Below are positions 11,222-21,604 of a stretch of 64,000 bases of DNA, piece by piece. The stretch spans positions 89,777,912 through 89,841,911 of the forward strand of contig CM069436.1 in the NCBI GenBank assembly GCA_035610365.1. Reading direction: 5' to 3'. Position 1 is the first letter of the stretch; each line of letters begins with the position of its first letter. The position numbers and the translations under genes were made by a program. The stretch is from Aquatica leii. Taxonomy: Eukaryota; Arthropoda; Insecta; Coleoptera; Lampyridae. The notes beneath the pieces are model-generated. The model was not told the origin of the DNA and did no database searches. It saw only the letters and a program-made list of their open reading frames with translations.

Positions 11222-11294
11222 CAATTAGAGATGTAGGTACAATGTACATGTTTTATATTCCAATAAAGAGATCATATAATAATTGTTTACTTAC

Positions 11295-11424
11295 CTAATT
11301 GTAATTTCTCTCCAATTGACACCCCCACATTTGTTTTGTACTGATTGTCCGAATATCTTCTATGGGACAAATCATAGAGTACGTCATTTTTCCGTACATA
11401 TTCTTTCTGACGTTTATTACTCAT
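11295..11424 (-). CDS. MADF/BESS protein, exon 1
   Basis: The minus-strand ATG at 11424 opens MSNKRQKEYVRKNDVLYDLS, then HRRYSDNQYKTN, the start of a MADF (Myb/SANT-like in Adf-1) domain with its typical VLYDLSHxxYSDxxYKxN. The usual tryptophan before the VSIGEKL helix is glycine here. A strong donor (TTAG then GTAAGTAAAC, intron from 11294) ends the exon in phase 1. The single G joins AT of exon 2 to make an aspartate codon and carries straight into GQECKHRW. The intron (11294-10279) contains transposase exon 2 on the other strand. The exon is too short for an ordinary open-frame screen and was found by splice phase and domain match. Confidence 0.8.
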
Positions 11425-11496
11425 TTTGTGTCACAGAATTCAGACCATATACAATCTAGACTAAATACAATAATAAAATTAGCAAAAAACGTTGAA

Positions 11497-11672
11497 CGGG
11501 CTCGGCATCTGCTCTGCAAATATTCTTTCGTAGAAACTCGGCGAGCATGCAGCGTGCTTTGCAGATGCGCTGCCCGAACAATGTGAATGCATTCTCGAAA
11601 AACGCATTTGAATCTATAGTTTACAATATTTGCAGAATACGTGCAGAACCCGTTCCGAGCCCTTGCATTGCA
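11497..11672. mobile_element. Small inverted-repeat element (MITE-like)
   Basis: The ends GGGCTCGG...TCTGC and GCAGA...CCGAGCCC are inverted with an offset, and the inner TGCAAATA / TATTTGCA also pair. No clear target duplication was seen. It lies in the presumed MADF 5' untranslated region. Confidence 0.4.
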
Positions 11673-11723
11673 GACCGCTTCCACAATAGTGGGAATAGGC
11701 CTTAATACTAGGTAAATTTTGAC

Positions 11724-11892
11724 CAGGGGCGGACTGGACTGGCCATGTGAACAATGTGAAAAATTCCACACGGGCCGATTACAAATTGAGCCGTTTTTCT
11801 AAATATATCTAGAAAGCAATACTTTTTTTAGTTATGGGCTGGACCGGTAAAATTTTTTTCTACAAAAAAACTTTAGAGATAGTCCGCTCCTG
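11724..11892. mobile_element. hAT-like MITE
   Basis: The terminal inverted repeats are CAGGGGCGGACT and AGTCCGCTCCTG, of the CAGGGGCGG type common in hAT elements. The flanking octamers ATTTTGAC (11716-11723) and GCTTTGAC (11893-11900) match at 6 of 8 positions, as expected for an aged 8-bp hAT duplication. There is no coding sequence. It lies inside the Harbinger-like unit. Confidence 0.65.
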
Positions 11893-11961
11893 GCTTTGAC
11901 AATTACATTCAATTAAAATAAAGAACAGACTACATTAAATAATTATTTTATTTGTAACAAA

Positions 11962-12295
11962 CTGTAATAAAATAAATAATAAGAAAATTAAATCTAAACT
12001 CAAATTAGCTAAAAATCTCAATTAATTTTTTTTCAAGTTATTACCCCACGTGTCCTTCTTTGTAATTTTAGTCTCCCTGTTTTCAGTAGCTCAATGTTTG
12101 AATACTTTAACGGTTATCCACATAAAACTTTAATCTAATTTTTTCTCTTATAAGGAATATTCTAAGATTTATCCTACGTATAATATTTTAAATGCATTTG
12201 TGCAAACGTTTACCTAAAATTTATACTAAAAATATGTACACCTTAATAACTAACCGAACTAATTAAATCTAATGTTATCTAATAAAAACACTTGC
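11962..12295 (-). other. Possible 5'-UTR intron of the MADF gene
   Basis: At the place where modules 1 and 3 have GTAAGT, this copy reads GCAAGT (12295-12290), a GC-type donor. A good acceptor (TTTATTTTATTACAG, ending at 11962) lies downstream, before the MADF ATG at 11424. This is a prediction with no direct support. Confidence 0.3.
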
Positions 12296-12625
12296 AATAA
12301 TTTATATAACACTGTCGCTTACACAAAAGATAATGTTTGCGGATAACTTTAGTATAACAGTTATTGTTTACATTAAAGTCACACACGAATTTAATGCGTC
12401 GTATTTATCTCAATACGCGTTAATCACTGATTTATTTAAACTCGAATAATCTTTTTAACACTGTCGACTTCAAATTTCTGAAATAACTGACTTCTGATAT
12501 ATTTGTGTCGCTTTTATATAATTTTGCCATCCGTCGAGAACCTTCTATATTCTTTCGTGAACGTTCTAGACGAGGATAGTAGCTTCGTGAATGCTCTCAA
12601 AGCTGAACGATTCACTATCTAATAT
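12260..12625 (-). promoter_or_regulatory. Heat-shock-type promoter module, copy 2 (inverted, drives MADF)
   Basis: The reverse strand shows GAACGTTCACGAA (12565-12553), a perfect three-unit heat-shock element, and GAAGGTTCTCGA (from 12545). TATATAAAAG follows at 12520-12511 and a TCAGTTATT initiator at 12490-12482. The leader matches module 1 for more than 200 nt (for example CAGTGTTAA-AAGATTATTC and GTAAACAATAA) and matches module 3 further, into GATTTAATTAGTTCGGTT. It points left, toward the MADF ATG at 11424. Orientation and distance make it the natural promoter of that gene. Confidence 0.65.
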
Positions 12626-12740
12626 TTTACCGTTTGTGTCACTTTTCTAGCGCGCGCATTGTTTTTAGTGACACGGAAAGCTTGTTGTCACAGTATTGCA
12701 TGTGCGTATAAAATCTAGGTGATATTTTGTAGCGTGTCAC

Positions 12741-13372
12741 ATGGTTTTCTATTTTGTTCAAAATAAATAATTTTCAGATTTGTAACAAAATGCTCTCACT
12801 CAAAGAAATGTTATACTTATTAGAAAACGATAATCTGGATTATAAGAACATAGACTAACATGTTTCCAATCAAGATGATCAAATTTTTGCCAATAGTGAT
12901 GAGTAAAGCCTTTCCACAGAGAAGACTAAAACAGGTATTCTATTTCATATGGCTAAAACCGGTATCCAGTGGTCTAAAACACCCGACGTTTATAGGCAAA
13001 TAAGATTTTGCATTTTCCAGGACTGACACTTAAAAATTCAGGTATAGCTACTATCAGGGTATGCATTTACATTTTTTTCTGCGGATACAATTCTTTAGTT
13101 GTCATTGAGACCGACTGCAAAGCTAAGACTTTTCTTTATGTAATGTAACTCATCTTGATCATTCAAAGAAATATGTGCCAACAAACAGGAGAGAAATAGA
13201 AACCTATATAGGCCTACTTATTACAGTAGTCGCATTGCAAGATAGTAAAGAGCCAGTTGAAATGCTAGTGATAGTGCATATTCTTGCTCTATAATACCAG
13301 TTATTTTCTCAAGAAATCGATATCAGTTTTTGACCAAGTTTCTTATATTTGATAATTTTGAGACAATAGTTG
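12741..13372. other. Non-coding, nothing recognised
   Basis: No gene or named repeat was seen between the Harbinger-like unit and the solo LTR. Confidence 0.4.
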
Positions 13373-13376
13373 AAAG

Positions 13377-15411
13377 TGTTACGTGCAAAATGTTCATAAC
13401 GTACGTAACCCTGTATAGATTCCGGTTTTGACGCCCTTTGCCGATCTTTCTGGTTATTGACAAGTGTTACGTATAAAAATTAGTTTTAGTTATACCGCTT
13501 TTTTAAGTTCATTATTCGTGAAATTTCGGAAACTGCGCGAGTTGCTTATAGCGATAAGTTGGTTCGAAAGGAAATTTTGGGAAATTCCACAATTTTGAGT
13601 TAAGAACGGTGATGCGAGTACAGATGGTTCCTTAAATTTTAATATTGGGGCAATTATTCTTTATTAAAATTATATCGTTTGCGGATTTGTGCCACTGTAC
13701 ATAATTTTGAGTGTTTCTTCGGAAAAATTAAGAATAGATACACTCTACGGCTTAGCCGGATTCTTGTCCCGTCTTCTCATTATTTGAATTTGCACAAATC
13801 GCAAGTTTTTGTTTACCTAAGAACCCGTTTATCACGGTAAGTTCAGCGTTTCTAAAATTTCCTGTAAATATAATTTCTTTATATTAGGGTTCTTAATTAC
13901 TATTGGATTTACACCGATCCATATACGTACATGTATTTATGATTATCTGACATTGGGTCAAGGGTCATCATAGCAGTATTGGATTCGTTTATTGATGTTA
14001 TTAATGGTTACCGAAGATCTGTAGTTTTGTGCATTAAAGACGGGAAGCGCAAGCCTTGTTTTATACTTTTAACCTTTATTGGAAGAATTTAACTGGGTAA
14101 GTTGCGATTTGTTTGAATGTTGCGTGAATGCGGTGTGAATACGGGGAAATCGCTGCTTACAAGTTCACCTATAATCGTCACTCACAGCCATCTTTGTTCT
14201 TGCGTCTCTCACTCTTTCATATGTACAGGACATAGTTCAACGAAATAAGTCTTTATTTTACCAATCAATTTAATTGTTACTTTAATTATTATTATGCTGA
14301 TTAAACATAATTTTTGTCTGATTTAATTTTATTTTTATTTAGTGTCTTCCAACGCGTTTGTTTTAATTTATTGTGGCTACCTCGATCCCTTCTAGAATCC
14401 GAATCATTAACGAAACTTTAATAGGTAACACATGTTGCGGTCAAGTCATTCAAGCTGTCAACTACCTAAAATGGCATGTGTCGTCTAAATCTGAAAATTT
14501 AATAGAACATCAACTGTGATGGAAATGAAATTATATATTCATTATGTATTTAAAGTAATTTATTTGTCACAGGGTAAAATATTTACATCCGTTTTGTTAG
14601 GATACTTTCTTAATTTGATAGCCGTTCCGCCACGCTTTGGTCACATGTTCGATTTAATAAAAGAACAATGAAGAATTAATATCGATAAATACCTTCACTA
14701 AACGCTTAGGATTATGGAAGGCACATTATCCACACCGAAAACGAAGTATTGACTAGCATTTGCCTCCGAGATGTTATTTCTTATACGTCAGTCGATTGCG
14801 ATACCCACCTTTTAATAATTGCGAATAACAGCATTCGATACATCGGGTTCTTATATCTAATTTCTTTTATTATTAACAATTTTGTAGATTCCTACCTTCG
14901 TGAGTTATTGTGTTGACACGATTTGCTATTCATTACGAAATTTAACTTGATTAACGTACGCAATTGTAATAGCAGTTGTAATTTCATTTAGGTATTGTCA
15001 GTATTTAATTCTGTGATATCGCATGCTGTGAATTCTAGTTATATAACGTGTAATTTCTTCGCTATTGTTATCGTTTAGATTAATGTATTGTGTGTTGCCG
15101 ATACTTTAGGCAGTTATTAATGGGAAATTTCTAAGACTCGTTAATAGCCTACGTTATTAAATTAATGGTTTTATACCTGTTTAATCTTTCTTTTATGGTA
15201 ACATACCTTTCTCTTTTATTGTGGTTACGCGAATATCAGAGTAACAAAGATTACGAATCTAAAAATTCGTTACAAGCTTGGACCGTCTGTCTTGATTGAG
15301 GCGGAAGTGTTAATTATAAAAGATCTGGCGCCCGTAAATATTATTTACTTAAACCTTCCTTATCTCCGACTGTGTGAGTTGGCCGTTCGTAAGACCCATA
15401 AGCTTGTAACA
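13377..15411 (+). mobile_element. Solo LTR, Gypsy-type family B
   Basis: It begins TGTTACG and ends TGTAACA, the short inverted TG...CA termini of an LTR, and is flanked on both sides by AAAG (13373-13376 and 15412-15415). The last ~110 nt (AGATCTGGCGCC ... AAGCTTGTAACA) resemble the 3' end of the LTR at 32772. No internal coding region is attached. The 2,035-bp length is long but within the Gypsy range. Confidence 0.7.
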
Positions 15412-15415
15412 AAAG

Positions 15416-15778
15416 CTTGCACCTATAAGGGAGATTCTTGATAAACTGATATATAATTGCAAGGAAGCATTAAATCCTAGTTTTCATAAGTGCGTTGATG
15501 AACAACTCGTTTTATTTTAGAGGAAGGCTACATTTTGGGTCTACATATAAAGCAAGCCAGCAAGCTACGGAATAAAAATATGAGCATTGACGAATTGCGA
15601 GTACAACTACACTGTCAACATGCAAGTGTATTTAAGTAAACTGTATAATTGAATGGAATTTTTGTTTTTGGAAGATTTCTAAAAATTAATTTTTAATTCA
15701 GTTACTAACGTACCGCAATAATATCTTTACGTAATAGAGTTGGAAACGACGCGACGTTTATGGGTGCTCAAATGGCAA
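15416..15778. other. Non-coding spacer
   Basis: Nothing was recognised. It ends at the TTAA (15779-15782) that marks the piggyBac insertion. Confidence 0.4.
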
Positions 15779-15782
15779 TTAA

Positions 15783-16440
15783 CCCTTTCACTCACCTTGT
15801 ACTACTGGTAGTACATGGGAGTTTTAATTTTTTTAAGAAAAACTAATTTATTATTCAGACTGTACTTAAGTTAGTAGTAATCTGTATGTACTATTTTAGC
15901 TTTTCAGCAATTTGTGTCGCCATCTATCATGCGAAAGGAAAATTACATTTAATTACAAAAGTGATTTCGCTAAACCTGAGTGACTTGCAAAGCGCGCGAA
16001 TACCGCTTTATTTATGTAGCCTTCCAAGTAGTCTATGGTATTTGTATTTTTTGTGGTGATTATTTGAACTTTAGTGAACCTTAAAAATCTAGTTTGGTAA
16101 ACTTTTAGTGTTCTGTTTTAGTATTATGCATGTTTAGGCTTTGTACTACATGTAGTACACCGTGAGTCAAGTGCTGTAATTCTGAGTATTCTTATAACCT
16201 TTCTTTTTTAATTATATTTGTTATTATTAAAAATGTCGGGTGCATCTAAAAGAAAAATAGATCTTAAGCGTCCCTTGAGTGACACCGAGCTGGTTGAGCT
16301 CATAAACGGAGATTTGTCAGACATAGAGTACTTCAGCAATGATGAAGACCATGGCTGGGAGGACCTGGGGATTGATTCAGAAGGTAATGGTAAGACTTTT
16401 TTTACGACAGCAGTATCTTTTTATAGTGTATTGTAGGTAT
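15783..16440 (+). mobile_element. piggyBac-like element, 5' end (copy 1)
   Basis: TTAA (15779-15782) is followed by CCCTTTCACTCACC, the TTAA-CCC junction diagnostic of piggyBac insertions. A palindrome, TGTACTAC-TG-GTAGTACA, follows near 15799. A second one, TGTACTAC-AT-GTAGTACA, stands near 16144 just before the coding start. The matching right end (GGTGAGTGAAAGGG-TTAA) was not found in the window, so the element is truncated or interrupted downstream, perhaps by the Penelope-like and LINE insertions. Confidence 0.7.
16233..16394 (+). CDS. piggyBac transposase N-terminal exon
   Basis: The ATG at 16233 (context AAAAATG) opens MSGASKRKIDLKRPLSDTEL, then an acidic stretch (GDLSDIEYFSNDEDHGWEDL). 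This matches the acidic N-terminal domain of PGBD-type transposases, which precedes the dimerisation and catalytic domains. The exon seems to end at a donor near 16385-16391 (GAAG-GTAATG or AATG-GTAAGA). No catalytic exon of this copy was found. The precise donor is uncertain. Confidence 0.6.
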
Positions 16441-17390
16441 ACCGCTGGATGACGTTATTTTTTGTTTTCTTATTTTTGTTTTAAAACATGCATTAGTGCA
16501 TAATTAACTAATCCAAAAAAATATTTATGTTATTTTCAAGTGAATTCAAATTATTTTTTATTTATAAATATAATCTAATTTATTATATTTTAAATGTTTA
16601 CAAATCGTTTTTAATAAGTTAACTTTTCTGCATTTTTCAAAGTTTCATAATTAATAATTCTTTTAAACATACATAAATTGCTGGAAATTTATTTTTTTAG
16701 ATTCTTAAAATGACTATTGTAAAAACTAGAGTTTTTAGTTTTAATTAGCTTTTGTTGCAAGAATTATTTTCAATCATTAAGAATGATATTAATGACCGCA
16801 GATTAGTAATTAATGAACTACGTAGATTCCAATACCGTTAGGGTTTGTGAAATTGAAAATAATATTGGTTTTAAAAAACAGATTAAAAAGTATTAAAGTT
16901 TTATATAAAATTTGGCAAAACTTGAAAACAATTTGTCTTTAAAACACTAAATTAATGTTTTTCACATTAGTCACTAAATCTGCTTCTCTAGCATTATATC
17001 TCCTTTGTTTTCTTATTGATTTTATAAAATGTTTTAAATATTTTTATTTGTAACAAAGTTTATTTGATATATTGCCGAAAGTATTTTTAGCCACACAAAT
17101 TTGTGCAAATTTTATTATGCATACAATTAATTTTAACACAAAGAATATTGCAGGTTTGCAAATGAAAAAAACTGAAAAAGGTAGAAGCTAGCAAACTGAC
17201 ATTGCAATGTATATTATCTTGAAATTAGCAAAAATAAATATTTATTTTCATAAAAACCAATCTTGTAGTTATCTGTATTTCTATTCTGGAAGCTATAAAT
17301 CTCTCTTTGTTTTGTACAATTCTAATTTTTTTCAAGTTATTTGCTCAAAACAAATTTTAGTTTTGTTTTCTATAACTAGACAAATAAATA
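16441..17390. other. AT-rich non-coding
   Basis: It may be intron of the truncated piggyBac copy. No coding segment was recognised. Confidence 0.4.
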
Positions 17391-17399
17391 TAATTTGGT

Positions 17400-18632
17400 T
17401 CGAGGATTGAACGTGAAGTCAGCCAAATCATCAAATCTTCCAATCTACCTCCTAAAACTAAACGTCGACTTACCCCATCAGATTCTAAACCACCTCGTCT
17501 ATACGGACTTCCCAAAATTCACAAACAAGGTATTCCTTTTCGACCTATCGTCAGTACTATCCAATCTCCTACCTACAAGCTAGCCAAGTTCTTGTCCAAC
17601 ATTCTTTGCGAGTTTACAGGTAAAACCTCTTCTCACATACTCAACTCTCAGCATTTTATTTAACGTCTAGAAACTATAAAACTTGAACCCCAAGATCTTC
17701 TCGTGAGCTTTGATGTTACTTCACTTTTTACTAAAGTTCCTATTAAGGATTCGCTTATTATCATCAAACAGATTCTGTCTCAACATGGCAAGGACTTGAG
17801 TTTGGTTCCTCTTATTGATAAGTGTATATCGTCTACTTACTTCCAATTTGATTTTACGAACAGGTTTCTGGTGCTGCTATGGGTTCTCCTCTATCACCTA
17901 TTGTAGCTAACATTTTTATGGAATCCTTTGAAACGGTTGCTTTGGAATCATCAATATTAAGACCTAAAGTATGGTTTAGGTATGTGGACGACGCGTTTAT
18001 TGTTTGGTCTCATGGTCATTTTGAATTGTCTAAGTTTCTTGATCATTTTAATAATCTACACTTAGATATCAAATTTACTATGGAAATCGAAAGTAATGGT
18101 TCTCTTCCATTTTTTGACGTTCTTGTGACTCATAAGCTCGACGGACTTCTGTGCCAATCTGTTTATCGCAAACCCACCCATACGGACAGATACCTTCATG
18201 CCTCGTCTCATCATCATCCTGCACAGAAGCGTTCTGTTTTGTTCATGTGGTTTAGTTTACATTGGTGAAACCGATTGTTCCGTCATTACTTGCATTTCAG
18301 AACATGATCGTTGTATAAGGAAAAAGTATATTTCCAAGTCTGCGGTTGCTGAACAACATTTTACTACACGTCACAAGACAGATTTTGATAATGTTTTGTT
18401 GATTGCCAAATCTCCATTCTTTTTCAACAGGAAATTCCGAGAAAGCATAGAAATCGTCAAACACTCCAATAACTTCAATTGCGATCATGGTTTTGAGCTA
18501 TCCCTTTTTTGGTTCCCGGTCATTAGTAATTTATCGAAAACACGCCACCTAGCAATCGTAACCCAATCAGGGTCGAGCTTAACCATCCGTGACGATCCTT
18601 TTCCTTTAAATACGGAGACTATTTCTTCTTAA
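17400..18632 (+). pseudogene. Penelope-like element: reverse transcriptase and GIY-YIG endonuclease
   Basis: Fragments in shifting frames give the Penelope RT blocks in order: RLYGLPKIHKQGIPFRPIVS, SFDVTSLFTKVPI, GAAMGSPLSPIVANIFME, VWFRYVDDAFIVW with the YVDD catalytic centre, LPFFDVLV, and SVYRKPTHTDRYLHASSHHH. After a deletion comes a GIY-YIG endonuclease domain (LVYIGETDCSVI...ISEHDRCI, then SAVAEQHFTTRHKTDFDNV). This RT plus GIY-YIG arrangement defines the mobile Penelope clade, which is telomerase-related and neither LTR nor LINE. The N-terminal third of the RT is missing and there are at least two frameshifts. Nearby 53520-54245 and 54590-55060 are further copies. Confidence 0.85.
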
Positions 18633-18642
18633 GTCACTTCTA

Positions 18643-18860
18643 CGGAGTTTAGAATCTGGCTTGGTTCACAAGTTGATTACCTAACTCAGTAGTAGTTCTT
18701 TGTTAGAATTTTGTTTGCTTTTTCAAGTTATCGTTTTCTTTCTTACCTTTTCAGAGTTTAGATTATGGCTTGTTTCACAAGTGTATAACCTAACTTTTGA
18801 AAAGTTCTTAGTTAGATTTCGGTTACTTGTTTGAGTTTTGCGGTTTATCTCACGCCCTTT
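18643..18860 (+). repeat. Two-unit tandem repeat in the Penelope 3' region
   Basis: The units of about 110 bp start CGGAGTTTAGAATCTGGCTT (18643) and CAGAGTTTAGATTATGGCTT (18753) and remain similar through CACAAGT...AACCTAACT...GTTAGA. A related CTACGGAGAATCTGGCTTGCT occurs near 55035, after the third Penelope fragment, so the repeat belongs to the element's 3' end. Confidence 0.7.
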
Positions 18861-18914
18861 CAGTTTTATGTAGGATATGGTCACATTTAATATAGAGGTT
18901 TTCCATTTTCAGAA

Positions 18915-21565
18915 TTGCTTAATCTTGATGACTAAAAAACAACACCTTTTTCAAGAAAGAATCTAAGATATCTAAAGATAAAAAAAGGGACGACCAAGCA
19001 AAGATAAAGGAAAACGATAACATTGTGGGTTTAGTAGAAACGTGGCTAGAGGAAGAAATTTGGGAAAGATGGAAAGTAAATTTACCAGAGGGATATAGAT
19101 GAAATGTACAGTTTGCAACAAGAAAAGAAAAAAAAAGGAAGAGCTCAAAGGAGTATAATATCGGGAGTAAGAGAAGAATGGGTGGTAGAAGAATGCGAAA
19201 ATAAAATGCAAGAGCAAGGAATAGTCGTAAATCAAATATCAAGGGTAGATAAAGATAGATATAAAGTGATAACACTATACGGTCAAGAAATGAAGCAAAC
19301 AATAAGAAAATACTACAACTGATTGAAGAGGAGAGAGAAAAATTAATAATAGGTGGAGATTTTAACGCGAGAATTGGTGAAGGTGGGGGTAAAGTGAATG
19401 GGGGAGGAAGTAAAAAGAATAACGATGGATAAGACATTAAACAAACAAGGTAGAGAGCTATTAGAGTTATGTGAGGGGAAGGGATGGACTATACTTAATG
19501 GAAATATGGAGGAAGGGGATAAAGGGAAATATACATATATAAGTAAGAGGGGAGAATCTATAAAATATTATGTAATTGTTAGTGGGGAGATTTTGGAGAA
19601 AACAGAAAGTTTTATAATAGGGGAAGAGATTGATTCTGATCATCAGCCATTGGAAGTAAGGCTAAAAGGTTGGAAGAGAGAAAGAAAAAATTCAGACACA
19701 GTTTGAAGGGAGATGTATGAACAGATAAAATTATTGAAGTTTATAAGAAAAAATTAGAGGAAGAACAATGGGTGGAAGAAGGAGTAGAAGAAAGAGTGAA
19801 AGAATTGATCAGTAAAATGGATAAAGCAGTAAAAAGAAAAAAATTCTGGAAAAAACATAAAGGAGTATAAAGAAAAGAGATGGTGGAATAAAAAATGCAA
19901 AAAACCAGGAAGGAGGTAAGAAGAGGCAAAAGAAGGTAGAAAAAAGGAAAAATTGATATTCAGGAATATAAAAGATTAAGGTCGCAATATAGAAAAGAGT
20001 GTTGTAAGAGAAAAAATAATGTAAAAAAGAGTTGGAAGAACATATAAAAATGTTAGAAGACATATGGAGGTTTTTGAATAAAGAAAGGAAAATTGGAAAA
20101 AAGGGGGGATACAAATTGATATGAATAAAATGGAGAGAACATTGTGTAGAGGTCTTAGAGGGGGAAAAAGAGAGAAAGGGTGAATTCGAAATAGAAAAGA
20201 TAACAAGAGGAGGGAGCAGTACTACTATACAAAAAGAAAAAATAGAAGAAGAATTTAGAACAATAAAAAAAGGAAAGGCAGAAGGGACGGATGGGACGCC
20301 AAGAGAATAATGGAAATATATAGGAGAGAGAACGAAAGAAAGAATAGAGAAAATTTTAAATAAGATATGGTCAAGTGAGGGGTTTCCGGATGATTGGAAA
20401 GAAGCAATAATATGCCCTGTTTACATAGGAGGAGACAGAAGAGAGGTGAAAAACTATAGAAGTATAAGTGTGGCAAATGTGGGATATAAAATTTATATGA
20501 CAATTTTGCAAAAAAGACTGGAAAGAGAAATGGAGAAAAAAAGATCTTACCAGACTGGCAGACAGGATTTAGAAGAGGGAGAAGGGCATTAGATAATGTA
20601 TACATAAAACAGATAGTAAACAAAAAATTAGAAGTGAAAAGAGGAAAAGCTTTTGCGTTATTTCTGGATATAAAAACAGCGTTTGATAATGTAAATAGGT
20701 GTAAATTATGGAATATATTAAAAAAGAAACAGATAGAAGAAGAACTAGTAAAGAATATAGAGGAAATATATAATAGGAGGAAATGAAGTTAGAAAAGATA
20801 AGGGTACAGGCGGGAAAAAGAGCAATGTGTTACGAAGAACAAATGAAAGAAAGAGAAGAATGTAAATTGCTTCAAATGTGCTGGAAAGAGGTAAAGCATC
20901 GAAAAATTAAATATGGACAAGATGAAAGAAGAAGGTATTATGAAAGAGTTGGATATGCGAGAAAAGAGTTAGAGACAATAAGGGAGACAGGAAGGGAAAT
21001 AAAAGATGAGATAATAAGAAGAGATAGGGATATACAGAGACAAGAAATAAGAACAAGAATACGAGAGGGAAAATATAATAAGAGATATACAAAAACATAG
21101 TAATAGATAATATTCCAAGGCACATATAGGGCAAGAAAAGCTTAAGATTAAAAATAATGGTAGCAAAGTTTAGATGCGGGAATGAAGAGCAAGAAAATAA
21201 GTACTGGAAAAAAGATAAAGATGGGAGATGAAGACTATGTGGGGAGAGGTGGGAAAATATAGAGCACATGTTGAAGGAATGTATAGAGCTAAGAGAAGAA
21301 GGTTGGAAATATTGGGAGAAGGAGGAGAAGCAGTGGGATGGATGGAAGAAGTTATAAAAAGGTGAAAAATACTACATGTAGTGTAATAAATGTAAATAGA
21401 GAATTGATTATCGTTGGAGGCTTTAGGATTATTATTGTTTTTTTTTATTTGTTCTATGTAGTAGGATTTTTGTGTTTAGTTTATAATATGAATTCTTTGT
21501 CAAAAAAAATCCTTTTTTTACGACAAATAAAGGCTATTCTAAATTCTATTCTAAATTCTGTTTGT
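18915..21565 (+). pseudogene. Non-LTR retrotransposon (LINE) with EEP endonuclease and RT, decayed
   Basis: The order is endonuclease, RT, then C-terminal zinc knuckle. Endonuclease: VETWLEEEIWERWKVNLPEG near 19050; GGDFNARIGE near 19355; SDHQPLEVRL near 19650. RT: GTDGTP near 20290; FPDDWKEAIICPVY; FALFLDIKTAFDNVNR near 20660. The polymerase YxDD block is deleted. The C-terminal part contains CRLCGERWENIEHMLKEC near 21230, once small shifts are allowed. The 3' end carries a short tandem tail (CTATTCTAAATT repeated, about 21535-21565). There are many frameshifts. The coding strand is strikingly purine-rich, which creates long hydrophobic shadow frames on the minus strand. Confidence 0.8.
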
Positions 21566-21604
21566 ATGATTCATTGCACTTGTTTTTGTAAACTCTTGGC
21601 ATTC

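Larger units (their letters stand above)
8755..12625 (+). mobile_element. PIF/Harbinger-like unit with interlocked genes and inverted promoter modules
   Basis: The unit holds a DDE_Tnp_4-type transposase gene on the plus strand (exons 9105-9418 and 10306-11221). A MADF/BESS-type gene lies on the minus strand (exons 11295-11424 and 9693-10278). PIF/Harbinger elements normally encode exactly this pair: a transposase and a Myb- or MADF-like DNA-binding partner needed for mobility. The two genes are flanked by inverted copies of a heat-shock-type promoter module (8755-9060 plus, 12260-12625 minus). I could not fix the outer ends or a 3-bp target duplication, so the limits given are those of visible module homology. 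Both genes carry frameshifts or stops, so this copy looks inactive. Confidence 0.7.

Noticed and set aside
11421-11771. 116-codon minus-strand frame
   Set aside because: It crosses two MITE-like elements and overlaps the real MADF exon 1 in another frame; no domain.
8502-12740. GTGACAC / GTGTCAC as the true termini of the Harbinger-like unit
   Set aside because: The adjacent trinucleotides (GTT and ATG) do not form a target duplication and the homology outside the modules is weak.
18919-21269. Several hydrophobic minus-strand open frames (membrane-like peptides)
   Set aside because: They are antisense shadows of the purine-rich plus-strand LINE; pyrimidine-rich codons give Phe, Leu and Ser runs.
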